Positions 1-5,698 of a stretch of DNA of 8,315 nucleotides are shown here, piece by piece. The notes beneath the pieces were generated by a model. That model was not told the DNA's origin. It saw only the letters and a list, made by a program, of their open reading frames with translations, and did no database searches. The translations under genes and the position numbers were made by a program. Every line of letters starts with the position of its first letter. The first letter of the stretch is position 1. Source of the DNA: JAEUIA01 sp034440255 (GTDB lineage Bacteria > Planctomycetota > UBA1135 > GCA-002686595); NCBI GenBank assembly GCA_034440255.1, contig JAWXBU010000170.1, positions 1-8,315 on the forward strand, read 5' to 3'.

Positions 1-1270
1 GCAGCGGCACGCGTGTCGATTCGCTGTAGAGCAGCGGACGATCGAACGGTGCCAGTCCTGCCGCGATGCGCGGGTCGGTGACAGGCCGCCTCAGGAACGC
101 GACCAGGTCTGCTTTCTGCTGCGCGCTCAATCCGATCGGTGCGATGGCCGGATTCTTGTTCGGCGCGTCGAAGTCGCCGCCGCGATCGTAGAAATCGACC
201 ACGTCCGCGAGCGTCGCCATCGCGCCGTTGTGGAAGTACGGTGCGCGCAGTTCGACGTTGCGCAAGCTCGGCACTTTCATGCGGCCGCGGTCCGCGTTCT
301 GACCCGTGACGGCGAAGCGACCCAAGTCCTCGATCTGCGGACGCACGCCGATGTATTGGAACGTGTCGTTCGTGAAGCGCGGACCGACGTGGCACACCGT
401 GCAGCGGCCGATCGTTCCGAAGATCTGCTGTCCGTTCAGCTCTTGCTGTGTGAGCGGCGGCGGCTGACCGGGGACGAATTGATCGACGGGTGCTTGATTG
501 CTGAAGAGCGCACGCTCGTACGTCGCGAGGCTGAGTGCGATGCGTGCTGCTGTGATGTCGGGCGTGCCGAACGCTTCTTGGAACAGCGCCGGATAATTGC
601 GACCGGCGATCCACGTGCTCAGTTGAGTCGGAACCTGCGGCGACAGGCGCAGCGGAGTCGCAGTCGCCATGCGCGCCGTGATCGAATTCCAGTCTTGCGT
701 CGCGTGTCCCATCTCGATCGCGTTGAGCGGCGGTTGCGCCGCTTGGCTCTCGAGCGCGCCTCCGTTCGGCACGACGACACCACCGCCGACCGGATCATTG
801 AACGTCGGCAGCGCGCGACCGTCCCAGAACAGCGTGTTCGCGTACGCCGCGTTGATCACGCTCGGCGCCTTGCGCGACGTGACGCCGGGTGACATGCCGA
901 ACACGAGATCGTTCGAGTACGTGCCGTTCGCGGTCTGACGCGCGACGCCGGGCGATCCGAAGACGTCGTCGGGCGTGTTGAAGACGTTGTCGAACCCGGG
1001 ATGGCGCGACGCCGGATTCGCAGCACTCGTGCGCGGATCGGATCCGCCCTCCGAGAAGATGTGGCACGTGCCGCACGCGACCGTGCCGCTCGTCGAAAGT
1101 TGCTCGTCCCAAAAAAGCGTCTTGCCGAGATTGGTCTTCGCAGCGGTGACGGGATTGGCGGCGGGAATCGGGGGCGGCTGGAGCGGCGGCGGAGGCGGCG
1201 GCGGACCTTGTGCGATCGAGACGCGCGCGAAGCCGACGAGAGCGAGAAGCACGAGAGTTCGTTTGTTCAT
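1..1270 (-). CDS. Exported di-haem cytochrome c peroxidase / MauG family protein (3' end outside window)
   Basis: Reads from ATG at 1270 down to the left edge without a stop, giving 423 codons. Residues 1-20 look like a Sec signal peptide (basic MNKR, hydrophobic LVLLALVGFA, likely cleavage after SIA), followed by a proline-rich linker at about 22-35. Two c-type haem sites are visible, C66-GT-C69-H70 and C290-TV-C293-H294, the two-domain arrangement of bacterial di-haem peroxidases. Other family marks are the FWDEQLS stretch after the linker, E186-M187 in an NAIEMGH context (active-site loop), MKVPSLRN at 331-338 (M331 is a candidate axial ligand of the second haem), PYFHNG at 344-349 and VVDFYDRGG after it. 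The family reduces hydrogen peroxide in the periplasm or performs MauG-like oxidations; the substrate cannot be told here. The reading continues past the usual family end with an FDRPLLYSES stretch, so a C-terminal extension is likely. Divergent from the response regulator gene. Confidence 0.93.
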   Translation of the reverse strand, partial: MNKRTLVLLALVGFARVSIAQGPPPPPPPLQPPPIPAANPVTAAKTNLGKTLFWDEQLSTSGTVACGTCHIFSEGGSDPRTSAANPASRHPGFDNVFNTPDDVFGSPGVARQTANGTYSNDLVFGMSPGVTSRKAPSVINAAYANTLFWDGRALPTFNDPVGGGVVVPNGGALESQAAQPPLNAIEMGHATQDWNSITARMATATPLRLSPQVPTQLSTWIAGRNYPALFQEAFGTPDITAARIALSLATYERALFSNQAPVDQFVPGQPPPLTQQELNGQQIFGTIGRCTVCHVGPRFTNDTFQYIGVRPQIEDLGRFAVTGQNADRGRMKVPSLRNVELRAPYFHNGAMATLADVVDFYDRGGDFDAPNKNPAIAPIGLSAQQKADLVAFLRRPVTDPRIAAGLAPFDRPLLYSESTRVPL

Positions 1271-1522
1271 GGTTGTTCAGTGAATCGTCGAGTTTTTGGA
1301 TTCGAACCGTTCCGGAAGAACTCTGCTGGGAGCGAAGAGCGCGAGTCGCCTCGCCTCCCCACGAATGAGAATCGGGAGGGGACCTTGCGGCGATCTGAAG
1401 GGCTCCGAAAAAAAGCCTGCGGACCTGCTTCAGATCTGCGCAAGGAACGCCCTCGATCGTTGACGTGCAACGAGTCCCGCGGCGTCTCGCGTAGACTCGG
1501 GGATCCAGACCGGAGTGCACGC
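1271..1522. promoter_or_regulatory. Divergent intergenic region between peroxidase and response regulator
   Basis: These 252 bases must hold the promoters of both the minus-strand peroxidase and the plus-strand two-component operon, since the genes diverge. I see no well-spaced -35/-10 pair. A TTGACG hexamer lies at 1460-1465 and a TAGACT at 1492-1497, but they are 26 bases apart, too far for one sigma-70 promoter. A 6-bp inverted repeat, CCTCCC at 1354-1359 and GGGAGG at 1374-1379 with a 14-base gap, is the only symmetrical element noticed. Calling the region regulatory rests on gene arrangement, not on a recognised site. Confidence 0.4.
1512..1515 (+). promoter_or_regulatory. Shine-Dalgarno GGAG that fixes a TTG start
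   Basis: GGAG sits 7 bases before the TTG at 1523. It supports a TTG start for the response regulator, where no in-frame ATG or GTG lies close to the conserved beginning of the receiver domain. Confidence 0.65.
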
Positions 1523-2200
1523 TTGACCCACAGAATTCTGCTCGTCGAGGACGACGAAAAGCTCGGGAACCAGATCGTCGAGCATCTGACCGGCGCCGGT
1601 ATGCAGGCAGCTTGGTTGCGCGACGGTGGTTCGGCGATGAACGTCGATCCGAATGGATTCGCGCTGCTCGTGCTCGACTTGATGTTGCCGCGTGCGCACG
1701 GATTGGACGTATTGAAGCGTTGGCGCGAAAAATCGGATCTGCCTGTGCTCGTGCTCTCGGCGAAGAGCGACGCGGCCGTGAAGGTGCGCGCGCTCGAACT
1801 CGGTGCCGACGACTACTTGACCAAGCCGTTCTGGCCCGAGGAACTGCTCGCGCGCGTGCAAGCGCGACTGCGGCGACCGACACTGGCGCGCCGTGATCGC
1901 GTGGACGTCGGGCCCATCGGATTGGACGTCGAAGCGCGGCGCTTGCAAGTCGACGGACGCGACATCGAGGTGACGCCGGTCGAATTCACGCTGCTCTTGT
2001 CGCTCGCACGACGATCGGGCGCGGCCGTGACACGTGCGTGGCTGGTCGAGCACGTTCTCGATCCCGACAAAGAAGGCGGCGAGCGCACGCTCGACGTGCA
2101 CGTCTCGCGCTTGCGCAAGAAGCTGGGTGCGCACGGTGCGCTGCTCGCGACCGTGTGGGGTGTCGGCTATCGCTTGAACGAGCCCGGAGCGCGTGCGTGA
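1523..2200 (+). CDS. OmpR/PhoB-family response regulator
   Basis: A 225-residue DNA-binding response regulator, the usual length for this family. The start is TTG, chosen because the receiver domain begins at once with THRILLVEDDE and GGAG is 7 bases upstream; the frame stays open to about 1001 but that part looks non-coding. Receiver domain, about residues 3-115: acidic pair D10/D11, phospho-acceptor D52 in VLDLMLP, S79 at the switch position (LSAKSD) and K101 in the DDYLTKPF motif. The C-terminal winged helix, about 130-222, contains the family motifs EVTPVEFTLLLSLA, TLDVHVSRLRKKLG and VWGVGYRLNE. It should act as a dimer on direct-repeat operators after phosphorylation by the kinase encoded next, whose GTG start overlaps this stop by four bases. 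Target genes are unknown; the divergent peroxidase is a reasonable candidate by position only. Confidence 0.95.
   Translation: MTHRILLVEDDEKLGNQIVEHLTGAGMQAAWLRDGGSAMNVDPNGFALLVLDLMLPRAHGLDVLKRWREKSDLPVLVLSAKSDAAVKVRALELGADDYLTKPFWPEELLARVQARLRRPTLARRDRVDVGPIGLDVEARRLQVDGRDIEVTPVEFTLLLSLARRSGAAVTRAWLVEHVLDPDKEGGERTLDVHVSRLRKKLGAHGALLATVWGVGYRLNEPGARA
2186..2189 (+). promoter_or_regulatory. Shine-Dalgarno GGAG for the histidine kinase
   Basis: GGAG inside the end of the response regulator gene, 7 bases before GTG at 2197, the same spacing as for the regulator. It supports the GTGA start/stop overlap and translational coupling. Confidence 0.6.
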
Positions 2201-3759
2201 GACTGCGCACGCGACTCGCGTTGACGCTCTTCGTCTGCGCCGTTCCGCTCGTGTGTGGGGCCGTGTGGCTGCGTCACGATCTCGCGCGTCGTGCCTCGAT
2301 CCAAGGACTCGTCGACTACGCGCGTTTGCGCATGACGACCGGTGGCAAGGATGCGTGCGAAGCCAACCCGCTCGGCTTCCAAGAACCGCCGCCCAATATG
2401 CGGCCGATGGATCAGCGCTTGCCGCCGCGCCTGCGTCCGCGCGGTCCGATCGAAGGTCGCGAACCGCTCGATCCGCTCGATCCTCGCGAAATGCGCGAAA
2501 TGCGCGGACCGCTCGACGTGCGAGAAGAGCAACGCATGCGCGACATGGAGCGTCGCGCTCAAGATCGGGGTGAAGGTCCGCCGCGACCGACGCCGCGTCT
2601 CGAACTGTTCGCGTACGGCCCGGATTTCGTCTCCGCCAATGCGCGCGCACCGCAGTTTCCCGCTGACTTGCGCGCGAAATTGGAGGCGCACGGTCAGGAC
2701 GCGGGTCGTGTGGCGGCCGAGGGCGACCTCGTGGTCACCTCGGTCGTGGCACGCATGGCGTGGATGGAAGGTCCGTGCGCGATCGTGCTCGTGCGTCGTT
2801 TCGATCCGCGTGGCAGCGACTCGATGCTGGTCGACGCAGCCGCCGCATCCGTGCTCGTCGCGTTGCTCGTCGGTGCGGTGTTGTTCGCCGTCGGACCGAT
2901 CCTGCGGCGCTTGTCGAAGCTCGAAGACGGCGTGAAGCGATCGGCGTCGACGGGTTATCGCGAAGGTGTTCCGATCGAAGGTGGCGACGAGATCGCCGAC
3001 TTGGCGACCGCGTTCAACACGGCCGGGACCGAAGTGCGCCGGCAGATCGACGCCGTGGAAACGCGCGAGAAAACGTTGCGCAATTTCGTCGAGAACACGA
3101 CGCACGATGTGATGCTGCCGCTGACGGTGTTGCAAGGTCACTTGACGCGCATGCGCAACGACGTCGCCAAAGGCACGCCGATCGAGCGCGAGCTCGTGCG
3201 CGAGTCGCTCGAGGAGTCGCACTACTTGGCCTCGCTCGTGCAGAACCTCGGCGCCGCGTCGAAGTTGGAAGGCGGCGAACCGATCGCACGGCGCGATCCA
3301 CTCGTCTTGAATGCGCTGGTCGAGCGCGTGCACTTGCGCCATCGCTCGATCGCTGCCGAGAAGGGGATCGAGCTCGATTTCGCCGTGCCCGAAACCGATG
3401 TGCGCACGCAAGGCGACGTGACGCTGATCGAACAAGCCGTGTCGAACGTCGTGCACAATGCTGTGCGCTACAACCACCGCGGTGGGCATGTCGCCGTGGT
3501 GCTCGAGAGCACGGAAGGCCGCTTTTCCTTGCGCATTTTCGACGACGGCCCCGGCGTGCCCGCGGAAGAACTGGCGCGGATCGCCAAGCGCTCGTACCGC
3601 AGCGACGAAGCGCGTGCGCGCCATCCCGACGGCCTCGGACTGGGCCTCTCGATCGCGAGCGACGTCGCCGCTCGCCACGGTTTCGAGCTCGAATTCAAGC
3701 CCTCCGAAGCCGGTGGCCTCGAAGTGCGCTTCGGCGGGCCGACGATCAGCGACTCGTGA
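2197..3759 (+). CDS. Membrane sensor histidine kinase, partner of the upstream regulator
   Basis: A 520-residue kinase starting at GTG 2197 in a GTGA overlap with the regulator stop. TM1 is about residues 7-25 and TM2 about 212-232, so about 26-211 should be periplasmic. That sensor region includes a low-complexity stretch (about 64-133) rich in Arg, Pro, Asp, Glu and Met with three M-R-x-M motifs (68-71, 99-102, 114-117); C54 and C194 also lie outside the membrane. HAMP follows at about 233-285 (DEIADLATAFN at 264-274). The dimerisation/phosphotransfer helix carries H303 in THDVMLPLTVL. The ATPase domain has the N-box around N421 (SNVVHNAVRY), G1 DDGPG at 449-453 and G2 GLGLG at 479-483. All catalytic landmarks are present, so it should be an active autokinase that phosphorylates D52 of the regulator. 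I do not recognise the sensor region; the ligand is unknown. Its 3' end overlaps a doubtful minus-strand ORF by 14 bases. Confidence 0.94.
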   Translation: MRLRTRLALTLFVCAVPLVCGAVWLRHDLARRASIQGLVDYARLRMTTGGKDACEANPLGFQEPPPNMRPMDQRLPPRLRPRGPIEGREPLDPLDPREMREMRGPLDVREEQRMRDMERRAQDRGEGPPRPTPRLELFAYGPDFVSANARAPQFPADLRAKLEAHGQDAGRVAAEGDLVVTSVVARMAWMEGPCAIVLVRRFDPRGSDSMLVDAAAASVLVALLVGAVLFAVGPILRRLSKLEDGVKRSASTGYREGVPIEGGDEIADLATAFNTAGTEVRRQIDAVETREKTLRNFVENTTHDVMLPLTVLQGHLTRMRNDVAKGTPIERELVRESLEESHYLASLVQNLGAASKLEGGEPIARRDPLVLNALVERVHLRHRSIAAEKGIELDFAVPETDVRTQGDVTLIEQAVSNVVHNAVRYNHRGGHVAVVLESTEGRFSLRIFDDGPGVPAEELARIAKRSYRSDEARARHPDGLGLGLSIASDVAARHGFELEFKPSEAGGLEVRFGGPTISDS

Positions 3760-3928
3760 CCGCGAGCCACACCGCCGCGACGAAGAGCGTCAGCAGCGTG
3801 ACTGGGATGCCGATGCGCGCGTGCTCCTTCCATGTGATCCGGGGAGACGTCGGTGACGCGGAGGCTGCCACCCGTCTCTGCTCGCGATGAACCCACCGAA
3901 CGCGCCGCGGCCTGCGGGTGCGCGGCAC
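3746..3928 (-). CDS. Doubtful short ORF with one membrane segment
   Basis: Up to 60 codons from GTG 3928; a shorter version from GTG 3871 (41 codons) is equally possible, and neither has a clear ribosome binding site. The last 33 residues read as a real protein: an amphipathic ITWKEHARIG lead followed by a hydrophobic segment PVTLLTLFVAAVWLAV and a short tail. The upstream half is Arg-rich and looks like non-coding translation. From memory the end resembles the last helix of SLC13/ArsB-NhaD type anion or sodium permeases, where a GLPVTLLTL-like turn is common, so it may be the surviving 3' end of a lost permease gene or a true single-pass membrane peptide. No remainder of a permease is visible in the following 100 bases. 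It converges on the kinase gene and overlaps its stop by 14 bases. Function unknown. Confidence 0.33.
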   Translation of the reverse strand: MPRTRRPRRVRWVHREQRRVAASASPTSPRITWKEHARIGIPVTLLTLFVAAVWLAVTSR

Positions 3929-4037
3929 TGTCCTTCCGTCGACGGCTTCGACCTCATCGCTCGCGAAAGACAGCCGATTGGAGCGCGCTCTGTTCCTCGC
4001 GCGCGCGACTTGTATCCTCTCTGGCTAGAACGAACCG
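3929..4037. other. Leader region of the first glycosyltransferase; nothing firm seen
   Basis: The gene-poor gap between kinase stop and glycosyltransferase start is 278 bases (3760-4037) if the small minus-strand ORF is not real. This last part contains a TATCCT at 4013-4018 that could be a -10 element, but I find no -35 partner at the right distance. There is no clear Shine-Dalgarno directly before ATG 4038. No terminator for the kinase operon is evident. Confidence 0.25.
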
Positions 4038-5210
4038 ATGCGCGTCCTCTTCCTCACCGACTCTCTCTCCGACCTGGACGGCGTCGGGCGCTACACGGTG
4101 CGCTTGATTCGCGCGCTCGAAGAGGAACGCCCCGGCTTGCAGGTCGAAATCCTGCTCGCGCGCAAGCATCGCCCTACGTCGAAGGACGTGCCGGCGCACT
4201 GGAATGTGTCGGTCGCGTTGCCGCCCGACTACTTCTACTACATGTCGCCTCTACGTTTTTGGGCGAGCTTCGTCGGCGCTGCGTGGCGCGTGCGGGCGCG
4301 AGCGAAACACGCTGACCTCGTGCACGCGATCAAGGACTATCCGCATGCGTTCGCGGGACTCTACGGTGCCCAATCCGCCGTCAAACCGTGCATCGCGACG
4401 GCGCACGGGACGTACAGCGTTCAGCCGCTGATGTCGAAGCGCCACGAGCGTTTCGCGCGCTACACCTACCGCCGTTTGGCCGCCTTGATCGCCGTGAGCA
4501 ACTACACGCGCATGCGACTCCGCGAACTTCTCACGGAGGACGAACTGCCCGAAGCGCGCCTGCACGTCGTCGCGAACAGTGTGTCGTTCGATCATTACCA
4601 GGTCCGCCGCGCAGTCGGCACGCGACCGTGGCACGCGCATCCCTACACGCTCGCGATCGGCGAAGTGAAGGAGCGCAAAGGGCACCACGTTTCGCTCGCA
4701 GCTTTTTGTCACCTCGCGAAGCGTTTCCCGGACGTGCATCATTACATCGTCGGCAATGCGGTGGGTGACGAGTATCACCAAGGACTCGTCGATCGCGCCG
4801 CGCGCGACGGTCTCGAAGACCGCGTGCATTTCCTCGGCAACGTCGACGAGGACGTGAAGGTCGATCTCCTGCAGCGCGCGCGCGTGTTCCTGCACACTCC
4901 GGTGACGGCAGCGGACGGGGGGTTCGAAGGCTTCGGCATCGTGTATCTCGAAGCGGCAGCGTGCGGTGTGCCGGCGATCGGAACGCTCGATTCGGGCGCT
5001 GAAGACGCCATCGACGACGGCGTCAGCGGTTTCCTCGTCGATCAAGACGTCGACGCGGTCGAAGCGGCGCTCGAAAAGCTGCTCCGCGAGCCGACCGTCG
5101 CACGCGCGATGGGCGAGATGGCTCGCGAACACGCGCGTGGCTCGACGTGGCGCGACAATGCGCAGCGCGTGCTCGCGATCTACGACGCCGCGCTCAGCCA
5201 GCAGCGCTGA
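4038..5210 (+). CDS. GT4-family glycosyltransferase (GT-B fold)
   Basis: A 390-residue retaining-type glycosyltransferase, normal length for family GT4. The N-terminal acceptor domain opens with MRVLFLTDSLSDLDGVGRY, the usual glycine loop after strand 1, and contains H123 in the conserved ATAHGTY segment and the ALIAVSNYTRMRL linker helix seen in GT4 proteins. The C-terminal sugar-nucleotide domain (about 190-370) has R213/K214 in GEVKERKGHH, the phosphate-contacting basic pair, and the E-x7-E motif E297-FGIVYL-E305 followed by AAACGVPAIGT. It should transfer a sugar from a nucleotide donor to a lipid-linked or protein acceptor on the cytoplasmic side of the membrane; neither sugar nor acceptor can be told. 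No signal peptide or membrane segment. The gene ends in a 21-bp tandem repeat that duplicates its last codons and stop. Same strand as the second glycosyltransferase, with an opposite-strand gene between. Confidence 0.93.
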   Translation: MRVLFLTDSLSDLDGVGRYTVRLIRALEEERPGLQVEILLARKHRPTSKDVPAHWNVSVALPPDYFYYMSPLRFWASFVGAAWRVRARAKHADLVHAIKDYPHAFAGLYGAQSAVKPCIATAHGTYSVQPLMSKRHERFARYTYRRLAALIAVSNYTRMRLRELLTEDELPEARLHVVANSVSFDHYQVRRAVGTRPWHAHPYTLAIGEVKERKGHHVSLAAFCHLAKRFPDVHHYIVGNAVGDEYHQGLVDRAARDGLEDRVHFLGNVDEDVKVDLLQRARVFLHTPVTAADGGFEGFGIVYLEAAACGVPAIGTLDSGAEDAIDDGVSGFLVDQDVDAVEAALEKLLREPTVARAMGEMAREHARGSTWRDNAQRVLAIYDAALSQQR

Positions 5211-5234
5211 ACGCTCAGCCAGCAGCGCTGAACG
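5191..5234. terminator. Tandem hairpins between convergent genes, possible bidirectional terminator
   Basis: Each repeat unit can fold: CGCTCAGC pairs with GCTGAACG around a CAGCAGC loop, an 8-bp stem with one C-A mismatch. Hairpin one is 5191-5213 and hairpin two 5212-5234. Position between converging stops suits a shared terminator. Neither side has a proper U-tract, so intrinsic termination is uncertain; the hairpins could instead protect 3' ends from exonucleases. Confidence 0.35.
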
Positions 5235-5239
5235 CTCAG
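5191..5239. repeat. 21-bp tandem repeat (two copies plus 7 bases) spanning the glycosyltransferase stop
   Basis: Two identical 21-base units at 5191-5211 and 5212-5232, then the first 7 bases of a third at 5233-5239. The first unit contains the last codons and TGA of the glycosyltransferase. Because 21 is a multiple of three, the second unit places the same Ser-Gln-Gln-Arg-stop in the same frame. The partial third copy contains the stop of the minus-strand gene (complement at 5236-5238). The whole gap between the two convergent genes is therefore repeat sequence. Confidence 0.9.
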
Positions 5240-5586
5240 GCCTTCTTCTCTTCTTCGATCGAGCGCAGGAAGCGGAACATCGTCTTCTCGAGGCTGCCTT
5301 CGAACGCCATCGGGCCGTTCAATCCGGGGATCAAGATGCGCAGCGGGTGATCGGGATCGAGATCGCAACCGAGGCGTTCCAATTCGCGCAAGGTCGTGCG
5401 CAGCTCGCGCTTCTCGATCGCGAGCCGCGCGGTCGTCGTGCTGATGTCGAGCCCGGGTTTGCGTGCTTCGAGCGCCGCTTCCATCTCGTTGATCGCGGTT
5501 ACGCGATTCTTGATCTCGCGGCCGATGGAAAGCAGCAAGGGCAGCAGTTTTTCCGCAGCTTCTTCGCCGTAGGCTTGTTTTTTCAT
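5236..5586 (-). CDS. DUF2203-like small protein
   Basis: A 116-residue soluble protein starting MKKQAYGEEAAEKLLPLL, with no signal or membrane segment. ATG at 5586 is preceded by AAGGGA at 5595-5600 with an 8-base spacer; the frame stays open upstream but that part runs into the divergent promoter region and looks non-coding. The layout matches DUF2203: an EEA..LLPLL opening helix, a long charged helical middle (about 20-80), then a LERLGCDLDPDHPLRILIPG segment resembling the family's L..LG..L.D...GL.DFP region. It lacks the usual cysteine/tryptophan-rich LCW end and finishes instead with an FRFLRSIEEEKKA helix, so it is a divergent member at best. No biochemical function is known for the family. 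It is convergent with the first and divergent from the second glycosyltransferase, so a link to glycan synthesis is by position only. Confidence 0.72.
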   Translation of the reverse strand: MKKQAYGEEAAEKLLPLLLSIGREIKNRVTAINEMEAALEARKPGLDISTTTARLAIEKRELRTTLRELERLGCDLDPDHPLRILIPGLNGPMAFEGSLEKTMFRFLRSIEEEKKA

Positions 5587-5615
5587 GAACTCGATCCCTT
5601 CCCTGATTCGTGCGG

Positions 5616-5643
5616 TTGGCGAGCGCTTCCCGTACGGTATTAG
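5616..5643 (+). promoter_or_regulatory. Candidate sigma-70-type promoter for the second glycosyltransferase
   Basis: TTGGCG at 5616-5621 and TATTAG at 5638-5643 with a 16-base spacer, in the 112-base gap between the divergent DUF2203-like and glycosyltransferase genes. This would start transcription near 5650, about 50 bases before the GTG. Matches are partial and the host's promoter consensus is not known. Confidence 0.3.
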
Positions 5644-5698
5644 AGCACACTCGCCGCTATCATCGTCGCGCGCTCCGAGAGAGTGAGCGCCGAACGCC

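Noticed and set aside
230..892. 220-codon plus-strand frame within the peroxidase gene
   Set aside because: Arg/Ala-rich complement of a well-supported haem protein.
1354..1379. CCTCCC/GGGAGG inverted repeat as an operator or terminator
   Set aside because: Only 6 bp with a 14-base gap and no U-tract; expected by chance in GC-rich DNA.
1460..1497. TTGACG plus TAGACT as a regulator promoter
   Set aside because: The 26-base spacer is too long for a sigma-70 promoter and neither hexamer has a partner at 16-18 bases.
1001..1522. N-terminal extension of the response regulator
   Set aside because: The frame is open but the sequence before 1523 is Arg-rich, overlaps the peroxidase gene and does not belong to the receiver fold; GGAG and TTG fix the start at 1523.
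795..1883. 362-codon minus-strand frame crossing the peroxidase and regulator genes
   Set aside because: It spans the divergent intergenic region and both gene starts and is almost entirely Arg/Ser/Ala; the peroxidase frame beside it has clear haem motifs.
2167..3678. 503-codon open frame antisense to the histidine kinase
   Set aside because: Composition is Arg/His/Ala-rich with no domain pattern; the sense frame carries every kinase motif. Long antisense frames are expected at this GC content.
4251..5132. 293-codon frame antisense to the first glycosyltransferase
   Set aside because: Shadow frame without motifs; the sense frame is a complete GT4 enzyme.
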